From: Cronobacter turicensis z3032
GTDB lineage: Bacteria; Pseudomonadota; Gammaproteobacteria; Enterobacterales; Enterobacteriaceae
Assembly: GCA_000027065.2 (NCBI GenBank)
Contig: FN543093.2
Location: 3,662,074 to 3,726,073 of the forward strand
DNA length: 64,000 bases
Direction: 5' to 3'
Shown here: positions 1 through 7,251 of the stretch, piece by piece
How the letters are laid out: each line of letters begins with the position of its first letter
Numbering within the stretch: position 1 is the first letter of the stretch
The notes under the pieces: model-generated
What the model saw: the letters and a program-made list of their open reading frames with translations, nothing else
The model's database searches: none
Told to the model about the DNA's origin: nothing
Made by a program: the position numbers and the translations under genes

Positions 1-242
1 GCGATGCGAATCTGCTCGATAAGGACCACCTCATCGCGCACAGGGTCAAAGGGTAGCAGGACTGCAGCATGGCCGCGCTCAAAAATTTCACGCCGAACTT
101 CACCGCTCATTTCACCGTTAAAAAGACGGTGCCGAAAGCGGTAAAGATCGAGCGAAAAAAAGCCGCGATATAGCTTTTCCCGTGCAATAATTTCTACATC
201 GTTTTTGGTGAAAGTAATGGGGCTTCGGGTTGATTTGCTCAT
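1..242 (-). CDS. nudF: ADP-ribose pyrophosphatase NudF, N-terminal part (runs off left edge)
   Basis: Reading the minus strand from an ATG at 240-242 gives 80 codons that stay open to the window edge. The residues (start MSKSTRSPITFTKNDVEII, later FERGHAAVLLPFDPVRDEV) match the N-terminus of E. coli NudF almost position for position. NudF is a Nudix hydrolase that splits ADP-ribose to AMP and ribose-5-phosphate in the cytoplasm; the Nudix box itself lies outside the window. The gene is divergent from tolC, as in E. coli, where nudF heads an operon running toward cpdA and parE. Truncation is only due to the window edge. Confidence 0.93.
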   Translation of the reverse strand, partial: MSKSTRSPITFTKNDVEIIAREKLYRGFFSLDLYRFRHRLFNGEMSGEVRREIFERGHAAVLLPFDPVRDEVVLIEQIRI

Positions 243-342
243 GATGGTTTCCGGTTCGAGATGGTGCCGAATCTGGGCATTTCAAGCCAGTTTACCTGCC
301 GTTTCATTGCCCATGTGATAGATTGTGGAAATTTAGTGGCAG

Positions 343-361
343 AAGGCACGTTACGCCAAGC
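343..361 (+). promoter_or_regulatory. Probable marbox (MarA/SoxS/Rob site) of tolC
   Basis: The 19 bases match the marbox consensus AYnGCACnnWnnRYYAAAY at all but two constrained positions: GCAC at 346-349 and GCCAA at 355-359. A -10-like TAGAAT follows at 383-388, with no good -35, so the box abuts the expected -35 as in class II activation. E. coli tolC is a known mar/sox/rob target. The match is seen; function here is inferred. Confidence 0.65.
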
Positions 362-382
362 CTCACGGCGGGTTGACTCTGG

Positions 383-388
383 TAGAAT
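383..388 (+). promoter_or_regulatory. -10 element of the tolC promoter
   Basis: TAGAAT lies 67 bases before the tolC start codon and immediately downstream of the marbox. The hexamer 17 bases upstream is a poor -35, which fits an activator-dependent promoter. Confidence 0.5.
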
Positions 389-454
389 CGGCGATCAATT
401 TTCGGCTTCTGACAGCGCTAATAAATTCTTTATGCTTCACAACAAGGAATGCAA

Positions 455-1942
455 ATGAAGAAACTGCTCCCCATCCTTATCGGCCTGAGCCTGACGGGCT
501 TCAGCGCCATGAGCCAGGCAGAAAACCTGTTGCAGGTTTACCAGCAGGCACGTTTAAGCAACCCGGACCTGCGCAGCTCCGCTGCTGACCGCGACGCCGC
601 ATTCGAAAAAATTAACGAAGCCCGCAGTCCTTTACTTCCGCAGCTCGGCCTGGGTGCAGATTACACCTATAATAGCGGTTTTCGCGATAACGACGGCATC
701 GACAGCACCGCCAAGAGCGCGTCGCTGCAGTTAACGCAGACCATCTTCGATATGTCCAAATGGCGCGCCCTGACGCTGCAGGAAAAAACCGCAGGCATTC
801 AGGATGTGACCTATCAGACCGATCAGCAAACGCTGATGCTGAACACCGCGACGGCCTATTTCCAGGTGCTGAGCGCCATTGACGCGCTCTCCTACACCGA
901 AGCGCAGAAACAGGCGATTTACCGCCAGCTCGATCAAACCACCCAGCGCTTTAACGTAGGCCTGGTGGCGATTACCGACGTCCAGAACGCCCGCGCGCAG
1001 TACGATAACGTGCTGGCCAATGAAGTGACCGCGCGTAATAACCTCGACAATGCGCTGGAACAGCTGCGTCAGGTAACCGGCAACTACTATCCGCAGCTTG
1101 CGTCGCTGAATGTCGATAGCTTTAAAACCACCAAACCGGCTGCCGTTAACGCGCTGCTGAAAGAAGCAGAGCAGCGCAACCTGACGCTGTTGCAGGCCCG
1201 TCTGAGCCAGGATCTGGCGCGTGAGCAGATTCGCTACGCCGAAACCGGCCATATGCCGACGCTCGGCTTAACGGCGTCCAGCAGCGTCTCGGATACCGAT
1301 TACAGCGGCAGCAATACCGGCGGGGCGGCAGCGAGCAATTATGCCGACCGTAAAATCGGCCAGAACTCCGTCGGCCTGAGCTTCAATCTGCCGCTCTACA
1401 GCGGTGGTTCGGTGACGTCGCAGGTTAAACAGGCGCAATACAGCTTCGTGGGCGCCAGCGAGAAACTGGAAAGCGCGCACCGCAACGTGGTACAGACCGT
1501 ACGTTCTTCCTATAACAACGTGAACGCCTCCATCAGCAGCATCAAAGCGTATGAGCAAGCGGTCGTTTCCGCGCAAAGCTCACTCGATGCGATGGAAGCG
1601 GGTTACTCGGTCGGTACGCGTACCATCGTCGATGTGCTGGACGCCACCACCACCCTGTACAACGCCAAGCAGCAGCTCTCCAGCGCGCGTTATAACTACC
1701 TGATCAACCAGCTCAATATTAAATCTGCGCTGGGTACGCTCAACGAGCAGGATCTGGTCGCGCTGAACAACTCGCTGGGCAAACCGGTTTCCACCGCGCC
1801 GGAAAATGTCGCGCCGGAAAACCCGCAGCAGGATGCCGCCGTGAATAACATGACCAACAGCGGCGGTTCAGCATCCGCTATGCAGCCAGCCGCGGCAACG
1901 CGCAGCGGCAATAGCAACAGCAGCAATCCGTTCCGTCAGTAA
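455..1942 (+). CDS. tolC: Outer-membrane efflux and secretion channel TolC
   Basis: The 495-residue product forms the trimeric outer-membrane/periplasmic exit duct shared by AcrAB-type efflux pumps, MacAB and type I secretion systems. A 22-residue signal peptide ending in SQA precedes mature ENLLQVYQQARLSNPDL, which is very close to E. coli TolC. Two internal repeats of coiled helices and beta strands are visible (FNVGLVAITDVQNARAQYD and YSVGTRTIVDVLDATTTLYN). I chose the ATG at 455 over one at 449 because AAGGA at 443-448 then has normal spacing. The C-terminal tail is Asn/Ser/Ala-rich and diverges from E. coli, as usual for the family. Confidence 0.97.
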   Translation: MKKLLPILIGLSLTGFSAMSQAENLLQVYQQARLSNPDLRSSAADRDAAFEKINEARSPLLPQLGLGADYTYNSGFRDNDGIDSTAKSASLQLTQTIFDMSKWRALTLQEKTAGIQDVTYQTDQQTLMLNTATAYFQVLSAIDALSYTEAQKQAIYRQLDQTTQRFNVGLVAITDVQNARAQYDNVLANEVTARNNLDNALEQLRQVTGNYYPQLASLNVDSFKTTKPAAVNALLKEAEQRNLTLLQARLSQDLAREQIRYAETGHMPTLGLTASSSVSDTDYSGSNTGGAAASNYADRKIGQNSVGLSFNLPLYSGGSVTSQVKQAQYSFVGASEKLESAHRNVVQTVRSSYNNVNASISSIKAYEQAVVSAQSSLDAMEAGYSVGTRTIVDVLDATTTLYNAKQQLSSARYNYLINQLNIKSALGTLNEQDLVALNNSLGKPVSTAPENVAPENPQQDAAVNNMTNSGGSASAMQPAAATRSGNSNSSNPFRQ

Positions 1943-1949
1943 CGTCTGC

Positions 1950-1973
1950 GCGGGAGGCCCATACGCCTCCCGC
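1950..1973 (+). terminator. Hairpin downstream of tolC
   Basis: A perfect 9-bp stem (GCGGGAGGC / GCCTCCCGC) with a 6-base loop begins 8 bases after the tolC stop. No T-run follows, so it may stabilise the 3' end or terminate weakly rather than act as a classical intrinsic terminator. Confidence 0.5.
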
Positions 1974-2091
1974 CTGAACGTAAGTCAACGTAAAGATCCC
2001 CGCGCCATCCGGCTCCCCGCTTTAATTTCAACCACTCATCCACTATCCTGAGCACCATAACTGTGCAATACCACTGGGTCAGGATGCAGGC

Positions 2092-2751
2092 ATGAAACGG
2101 ACAAAACAGATTAACCGCGCAATGTTTCGCAAAAGCTGGAACGCGCGCCATTTAACGCCGGTGGCCTTCGCGGTCACGGCGGCGTTTATGCTCGCCGGTT
2201 GTGAAAAGAACGACGAAACCGTGCAGCTTTACCAGAATGCGGACGATTGCTCGACCGCCAACCCCGGCAAAAGCGCTGAGTGCACCACCGCGTACAACAA
2301 CGCCCTGAAAGAGGCGGAGCGCACCGCGCCGAAATACGCCACGCGTGAAGACTGTGTCGCGGAATTTGGCGAAGATCAGTGCAAGCAGGTCAATAATACC
2401 AATACCAGCCAGGCCACGCAGCAGACCGGCAGCATGTGGATGCCGCTGATGGCGGGTTACATGATGGGCCGTCTGATGGGCGGCGGCGGCATGGGGTTCG
2501 CCCAGCAGCCGTTGTTCAGCTCGCGCAACCCGGCAAGCCCGGCTTACGGTAAATACACCGACGCCAGCGGCCGCAACTACGGCGCCGCGCAGCCGGGCCG
2601 CACCATGAACGTACCGAAAACCGCGCTGGCGCCGAAACCGGCCACCACTTCGACCATCACCCGCGGCGGTTTCGGCGATTCCGTCGCGAAACAGGCCACG
2701 ATGCAGCGCAGCGCCGCAGGCTCCTCCTCTTCTCGTTCAATGGGCGGCTGA
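2092..2751 (+). CDS. ygiB: YgiB, DUF1190 lipoprotein
   Basis: This 219-residue protein matches E. coli YgiB (UPF0441/DUF1190). A basic N-terminus and hydrophobic stretch lead to a lipobox LAGC with Cys37, so it is predicted to be lipidated. Four further Cys residues occur in the segment from DDC to DQC, and the C-terminal third is rich in Gly, Ser, Pro and Thr and ends SRSMGG. It lies three bases before ygiC, so the two are very probably cotranscribed downstream of tolC. The function is unknown; in E. coli it belongs to the tolC-ygiB-ygiC transcript. Confidence 0.92.
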   Translation: MKRTKQINRAMFRKSWNARHLTPVAFAVTAAFMLAGCEKNDETVQLYQNADDCSTANPGKSAECTTAYNNALKEAERTAPKYATREDCVAEFGEDQCKQVNNTNTSQATQQTGSMWMPLMAGYMMGRLMGGGGMGFAQQPLFSSRNPASPAYGKYTDASGRNYGAAQPGRTMNVPKTALAPKPATTSTITRGGFGDSVAKQATMQRSAAGSSSSRSMGG

Positions 2752-2754
2752 CAC

Positions 2755-3915
2755 ATGGAAAGAATCGCTATCAGCGAGCGCCCGGACTGGCGCGAAAAGG
2801 CAACGGAATACGGCTTTAACTTCCACACGATGTACGGCGAGCCGTACTGGTGCGAAGACGCCTACTACCGGCTGACGCTGGCGCAGGTCGAAAAGCTCGA
2901 AGACGTGACCGCCGAGCTGCACCAGATGTGCTTACAGGTCGTCGAGAAAGTGGTTGCAAGCGACGCGCTGATGACCAAATTCCGTATTCCTAAGCACACA
3001 TGGGAGTTTGTGCGTCAGTCCTGGCGCAGCGGCCAGCCGTCGCTCTATTCGCGTCTCGATCTCGCCTGGGATGGACGCGGCGAGCCGAAGCTTCTTGAAA
3101 ATAACGCCGACACGCCGACCTCTTTGTATGAAGCGGCGTTCTTTCAGTGGATCTGGCTTGAAGATCAGCTGCGCGCCGGGAACCTCCCGCAGGGCAGCGA
3201 TCAGTTCAACAGCCTCCAGGAGAAGATCATTGAGCGTTTCGGCGAGCTTAAAGCGCAATATGGCTTTAACCGCCTGCATCTCGCCTGCTGTCGCGATACG
3301 GTAGAGGATCGCGGCACGGTGCAGTATTTACAGGATTGCGCCAGCGAAGCCGGGATCGAGAACGATTTTCTGTTTATCGAAGATATCGGCCTTGGCGAAA
3401 AGGGGCAGTTTACCGATCTGCAGGATCAGGTGATTAGCAATCTGTTTAAGCTCTATCCGTGGGAGTACATGCTGCGCGAGACGTTCTCCACCAAGCTGGA
3501 AGACGCGGGCGTGCGCTGGCTGGAGCCTGCGTGGAAGAGCATCATCTCCAACAAAGCGTTGCTGCCGCTGCTCTGGGAGCTCTACCCGAACCACCCTAAC
3601 CTGCTGCCAGCTTACTTTAGCGAAGATAATCCGCCGTCGATGGAAAAATATGTGGTGAAACCCCTCTTTTCCCGCGAAGGCGCTAACGTGTCGATTATCG
3701 AGAACGGTCAGACCATCGAGCAGGTGGAAGGCCCGTATGGCGAAGAAGGCACTATCTTGCAGCAGTTCTGCCCGCTGCCGAAATTTGGTGACAGCTATAC
3801 GCTTATCGGCAGCTGGCTTATCAACGACCAGCCCGCCGGGATCGGTATTCGTGAAGATAAGGCGCTGATAACCCAGGATCTGTCGCGCTTCTACCCGCAT
3901 CTGTTTGTGGAATAA
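2755..3915 (+). CDS. ygiC: YgiC, glutathionylspermidine-synthase-like ATP-grasp protein
   Basis: The 386-residue protein resembles the ligase half of glutathionylspermidine synthase (GspS). It has the family block LLENNADTPTSLYEAA near residues 117-130 and the ATP-grasp segment KYVVKPLFSREGANV near residue 300. Family members of this size lack the GspS amidase domain. Biochemical work on E. coli YgiC reported ATP binding but not glutathionylspermidine formation, so the substrate remains unknown (from memory). It is translationally close to ygiB with a 3-base gap. Confidence 0.92.
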   Translation: MERIAISERPDWREKATEYGFNFHTMYGEPYWCEDAYYRLTLAQVEKLEDVTAELHQMCLQVVEKVVASDALMTKFRIPKHTWEFVRQSWRSGQPSLYSRLDLAWDGRGEPKLLENNADTPTSLYEAAFFQWIWLEDQLRAGNLPQGSDQFNSLQEKIIERFGELKAQYGFNRLHLACCRDTVEDRGTVQYLQDCASEAGIENDFLFIEDIGLGEKGQFTDLQDQVISNLFKLYPWEYMLRETFSTKLEDAGVRWLEPAWKSIISNKALLPLLWELYPNHPNLLPAYFSEDNPPSMEKYVVKPLFSREGANVSIIENGQTIEQVEGPYGEEGTILQQFCPLPKFGDSYTLIGSWLINDQPAGIGIREDKALITQDLSRFYPHLFVE

Positions 3916-3920
3916 CAGCG

Positions 3921-3941
3921 ATGGCGCCCCAGGGGCGCCAT
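3921..3941. terminator. Inverted repeat between convergent ygiC and ygiD
   Basis: ATGGCGCCCC and GGGGCGCCAT form a perfect 10-bp inverted repeat around one base, in the 28-base gap between convergent genes. It could end transcription from both sides, but no T-run follows on either strand. Confidence 0.5.
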
Positions 3942-3943
3942 GG

Positions 3944-4735
3944 TTAACCCACCTGCACCGACAACATGCTTAACGACGCCATTTCCAGACCATCCACCGG
4001 AACGCTCACTGTTTCGGTGCCGTCCCACGTGCCGAGCGCGTACAGCAGCGGCAGGAAATGATCCGCCGTCGGGTTCGACAGGCTGCCGCCGGGATGATCC
4101 AGATAGTTGACCAGCGGGTGATCTGCCGCCTCGCCGCGCCACGTCAGGTTTTCTTTGACAAAGTTATTGAACGACTCCGCCCACGGGTACGGCTCACCTT
4201 CCCCATGCCAGCGTGCAGTACGCAGGTTATGGACGACGTTGCCGCTCGCCACCAGCATGACGCCTTCGTCACGCAGTGCGGCAAGGCGGCGGCCCATCTG
4301 ATAGTGCCAGACCGGAGGTTTGGTACTATCTATACTCAACTGCACTAGCGGAATATCCGCCTGCGGATACATTTTTATCAGTACGCCCCAGGCGCCGTGG
4401 TCAAAGCCCCAGGCGTCTTTATCGAGCGTAACCGGCAGCGGCGCGAGAAGATCCACGACGCGCTGCGCCAGCGCTGGCGAGCCGGGGGCCGGATAATGGG
4501 TATCGTACAGCGCCTGCGGGAAACCGCCGAAATCGTGAATGGTTTGCGGCTGTTCCATCGCGGTCACGCCGGTACCGCGCGTAAACCAATGTGCCGAAAC
4601 CATCACAATGGCTTTCGGACGCGGCAACGTTTCGCCAAGCGCGCGCCAGGCGCGGGTATAACGGTTATCTTCCAGCACGTTCATCGGGCTGCCGTGGCCC
4701 AGAAACAGTGCAGGCATACGGGATGACGGAGTCAT
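3944..4735 (-). CDS. ygiD: 4,5-DOPA-extradiol-dioxygenase-family protein YgiD
   Basis: The 263-residue protein matches E. coli YgiD of the LigB/DODA extradiol dioxygenase superfamily. Likely metal and active-site His residues are in LFLGHGSP, SAHWFTRG, IHDFGGFP and DHGAWG. E. coli YgiD has been reported to have 4,5-DOPA dioxygenase activity in vitro; its physiological substrate is unclear. I start at MTPSSRMPALFLGHG (ATG at 4733-4735, preceded by AGGAT) rather than at an in-frame upstream start that would add about 53 unrelated residues. It diverges from zupT. Confidence 0.9.
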   Translation of the reverse strand: MTPSSRMPALFLGHGSPMNVLEDNRYTRAWRALGETLPRPKAIVMVSAHWFTRGTGVTAMEQPQTIHDFGGFPQALYDTHYPAPGSPALAQRVVDLLAPLPVTLDKDAWGFDHGAWGVLIKMYPQADIPLVQLSIDSTKPPVWHYQMGRRLAALRDEGVMLVASGNVVHNLRTARWHGEGEPYPWAESFNNFVKENLTWRGEAADHPLVNYLDHPGGSLSNPTADHFLPLLYALGTWDGTETVSVPVDGLEMASLSMLSVQVG

Positions 4736-4892
4736 TTTTTTATCCTGAAACGGTAATATCAATGGACTTACCTTACGCCGATTACGCGCTGAAAGAACGG
4801 AGATAACCATGATGAAGACCGTCAGAAAATTTGAATGTAAGTAATCTGTAAAAGCCACGGACGGGCCTCGACTTTTCCGTTCCGCTCGATAC

Positions 4893-4911
4893 ATTAATGA
4901 TAATCATTATC
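4893..4911. promoter_or_regulatory. Fur-box-like palindrome upstream of zupT
   Basis: The 19 bases match the Fur consensus GATAATGATAATCATTATC at 17 positions; only the first two differ. The site ends about 4 bases before the zupT Shine-Dalgarno sequence, where a repressor would block transcription. Regulation by iron is an inference from this match. Confidence 0.65.
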
Positions 4912-4926
4912 AAAAAGGAGTGTTCG

Positions 4927-5703
4927 ATGTCTGTGCCTCTGATCCTGACCTTACTGGCGGGCGGCGCCACGTTTATCGGCGCGCTACTCGGCGTGCTCGG
5001 TCAGAAGCCCTCTAACCGGCTGCTGGCTTTCTCGCTGGGTTTTGCCGCAGGCATTATGCTGCTGATTTCCCTTATGGAAATGCTGCCCGCCGCGCTCGGC
5101 GAAGAAGGCATGTCGCCGGTGCTGGGTTATGGCATGTTTATCGTCGGCCTGCTGGGCTATTTCGCGCTCGATCGCCTGCTGCCGCACGCGCATCCGCAGG
5201 ATCTTATCGATCCGTCGCCAGCTCACGCGTCGCGTAACCTGCGCCGCACCGCGCTCCTGTTGACGCTTGGCATCAGCCTGCATAACTTTCCGGAAGGTGT
5301 CGCCACCTACGTGACGGCCAGCACTAATCTGGAGCTGGGTTTCGGGATTGCGCTCGCGGTCGCGCTGCACAACATCCCGGAAGGGCTGGCGGTGGCGGGC
5401 CCGGTTTATGCGGCAACGGGCTCGCGCCGTAAAGCCGTTATCTGGGCGGGGCTCTCCGGGATGGCTGAAATTCTGGGCGGGGTACTGGCGTGGCTGATCC
5501 TCGGCACGATGGTGTCGCCGGTGGTCATGGCGGCGATTATGGCGGCGGTCGCAGGGATCATGGTGGCGTTGTCGGTAGATGAGCTGATGCCGCTTGCCAA
5601 AGAGATCGATCCGCATAACAACCCGAGCTACGGCGTGCTGTGCGGCATGTCGGTGATGGGATTAAGCCTGACGCTGCTGCAAACCAGCGGCCTTAGCGGC
5701 TAA
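4927..5703 (+). CDS. zupT: ZIP-family divalent metal importer ZupT
   Basis: The 258-residue inner-membrane protein matches E. coli ZupT (zinc, also iron, manganese and cobalt uptake). Eight hydrophobic segments are discernible, and the two metal-binding motifs HNFPEGVAT and HNIPEGLAVA sit in the fourth and fifth helices. The start at 4927 (MSVPLILTLLAGG) has AAGGAG upstream at 4915-4920; an in-frame ATG at 4897 lies within the Fur-like box and is unlikely to be used. A Fur-type site just upstream suggests iron-responsive expression. Confidence 0.95.
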   Translation: MSVPLILTLLAGGATFIGALLGVLGQKPSNRLLAFSLGFAAGIMLLISLMEMLPAALGEEGMSPVLGYGMFIVGLLGYFALDRLLPHAHPQDLIDPSPAHASRNLRRTALLLTLGISLHNFPEGVATYVTASTNLELGFGIALAVALHNIPEGLAVAGPVYAATGSRRKAVIWAGLSGMAEILGGVLAWLILGTMVSPVVMAAIMAAVAGIMVALSVDELMPLAKEIDPHNNPSYGVLCGMSVMGLSLTLLQTSGLSG

Positions 5704-5704
5704 T

Positions 5705-5731
5705 AAAAAAGCCCGGTCAGACCGGGCTTTT
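5705..5731. terminator. Bidirectional terminator after zupT
   Basis: GCCCGGT (5711-5717) pairs with ACCGGGC (5721-5727), flanked by an A-run on the left and a T-run on the right, so it can work for zupT and for ribB coming from the other side. Confidence 0.8.
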
Positions 5732-5744
5732 CAGAAGCATTCAG

Positions 5745-5767
5745 GCCCGGCGTTCGCCGGGCTTTTT
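5745..5767 (+). terminator. Second terminator between zupT and ribB
   Basis: GCCCGGC (5745-5751) and GCCGGGC (5756-5762) form a 7-bp stem with loop GTTC, followed by five T. It acts on the plus strand just before the ribB stop codon, doubling termination of zupT. Confidence 0.75.
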
Positions 5768-5768
5768 G

Positions 5769-6422
5769 TCAACTCGCTTTGCGCTCCTGCGCCTGGCGAT
5801 AGCTCACTAAATCTTCGATGGTCACGACCGGCATATTGTGTTCGCGGGCAAACGCGATGCACTCCGGCGCACGCGCCATGGTGCCGTCGTCATTGGTCAG
5901 TTCGCACAACACGCCCGCTGGTTTAAAGCCTGCCAGCGAGACTAAATCGATGGTCGCTTCGGTGTGACCGCCGCGAGTCAATACCCCGCCCGGCTGCGCG
6001 CGCAGCGGGAAAACGTGCCCAGGACGGTGCAGATCGGATGGTTTCGCGTCATCGGCAATCGCCGCGCGAATGGTCGTGATGCGGTCGGCGGCGGAAACGC
6101 CGGTCGTCACGCCGTGCGCCGCTTCGATAGTCACGGTAAAGCCGGTGCCGAACGCGCTGGTGTTGTTTTCCACCATCATCGGCAGGTCGAGCTGTTTACG
6201 GCGTTCTTCGGTCAGGCACAGGCAAACGATGCCGCTGCCGTGACGGATGGTTAACGCCATCTGTTCAACGGTCATGGTTTCGGCGGGGAAAATCATATCG
6301 CCTTCGTTTTCACGGTTCTCGTCATCGAGCACCATCACGCCGCGCCCTTCGCGCAGTGCGGCGATCGCGTTTTCCACGCGTTCAAAAGCGGTGCCAAAAG
6401 CAGAAAGAAGCGTCTGATTCAT
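5769..6422 (-). CDS. ribB: 3,4-dihydroxy-2-butanone-4-phosphate synthase RibB
   Basis: The enzyme converts ribulose-5-phosphate to 3,4-dihydroxy-2-butanone-4-phosphate and formate, giving the four-carbon unit of riboflavin. The 217-residue length equals the monofunctional enterobacterial form. Family motifs seen are DDENRENEGDM near residue 33 (acidic metal and substrate loop), RHGSGIVC and RPGHVFPL, and TEATIDL near the C-terminal half. It is a single-gene unit controlled by the FMN riboswitch in its 5' leader. Confidence 0.97.
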   Translation of the reverse strand: MNQTLLSAFGTAFERVENAIAALREGRGVMVLDDENRENEGDMIFPAETMTVEQMALTIRHGSGIVCLCLTEERRKQLDLPMMVENNTSAFGTGFTVTIEAAHGVTTGVSAADRITTIRAAIADDAKPSDLHRPGHVFPLRAQPGGVLTRGGHTEATIDLVSLAGFKPAGVLCELTNDDGTMARAPECIAFAREHNMPVVTIEDLVSYRQAQERKAS

Positions 6423-6527
6423 GGTAAAGAAACCTCATTAATTATATGGATTACCAGAATCAGGGCGGTCTTAGGAGTGCCGACAAGCGGCAAGCAAAAT
6501 AACGTGAGTGGGCATAAGCCCAGGCAG

Positions 6528-6712
6528 ATCGTTACTCTCTCCCATCCGGACTTTAACCGTCGGCCCCGGAATTACACCGGATCTGCTGACCTTCAGAAAC
6601 AACCTGAAGCGCTCGCGGGCTTTCAGTTTACCTTGCGTCTGACGCTTTCGCGCAGAAGCAGGATCAGCCTGATTTACCGCCGGTGGGGAATTACACCCCG
6701 CCCTGAGAATAA
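6528..6712 (-). promoter_or_regulatory. FMN riboswitch (RFN element) in the ribB leader
   Basis: Read on the minus strand, the region contains the hallmark RFN blocks in order: GGGTGTAATTCCCCACCGG, then CCGCGAGCG, then GGTGTAATTCCGGGGCCGAC and GTCCGGATGGGAGAGAG. It lies about 106 bases before the ribB start. FMN binding is known to repress ribB in enterics. In E. coli the same leader yields the small RNA SroG, so a processed leader fragment is plausible here. The remaining leader down to the ATG carries the expression platform. Confidence 0.95.
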
Positions 6713-6837
6713 GCGGAATAACTATAACGCCATTGATAATCGTCGGCAATGCATGAGATTCAAACATTTCCGGTTTATACCCTTCCGATCAGCGATTACA
6801 ATTACTCTTCAGACCATACCAGATCAGGGAAACCGCT

Positions 6838-7200
6838 ATGATTGACCCGAAAAAAATTGAACAGATCGCCCGTCAGGTCCATGAATCGATGCCAAAAGGG
6901 ATCCGTGAGATCGGGGAAGATGTTGAGAAGAAAATCCGCCAGGTATTGCAGGCCCAGCTGTCTCGCCTGGATCTGGTGAGTCGTGAGGAGTTTGACGTGC
7001 AGACGCAGGTACTGCTGCGCACGCGTGAGAAACTGACGGCGCTGGAACAGCGTCTGACTGCACTGGAATCCAGCGGCGCAACCACCGCCTCCGCGCCGGC
7101 AGAGACTTCAGCGACCGCAGGCAGCGCCAGCGCGCCCGTCACCGCCGTGACGCCGCCGCCTGCCATCCCGCCGGTTGACAGCCTCGACAAGCAGGACTGA
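6838..7200 (+). CDS. ubiK: Ubiquinone biosynthesis accessory factor UbiK (YqiC)
   Basis: This 120-residue protein matches E. coli YqiC/UbiK (BMFP family). The first 80 residues are predicted to form an amphipathic helix and coiled coil (MIDPKKIEQIARQVHES, then EEFDVQTQVLLRTREKLTAL). The last 40 are an Ala/Pro/Thr-rich low-complexity tail that varies between species. UbiK works with UbiJ in the soluble Ubi complex for aerobic ubiquinone synthesis and also shows membrane-fusogenic activity in vitro. It is a single gene divergent from ribB. Confidence 0.92.
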   Translation: MIDPKKIEQIARQVHESMPKGIREIGEDVEKKIRQVLQAQLSRLDLVSREEFDVQTQVLLRTREKLTALEQRLTALESSGATTASAPAETSATAGSASAPVTAVTPPPAIPPVDSLDKQD

Positions 7201-7210
7201 CAGAAACAAC

Positions 7211-7237
7211 AACGCCCCCTGCCAGGCAAGGGGCGTT
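7211..7237. terminator. Terminator hairpin between convergent ubiK and hldE
   Basis: AACGCCCC (7211-7218) pairs with GGGGCGTT (7230-7237). On the minus strand the stem is followed by GTTGTTGTTT, so it suits hldE better than ubiK, but it probably serves both. Confidence 0.65.
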
Positions 7238-7251
7238 CGCACCAGACGGCT

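Noticed and set aside
373..388. TTGACT / TAGAAT as a tolC promoter pair
   Set aside because: The two hexamers are only four bases apart, so TTGACT cannot be the -35 of that -10.
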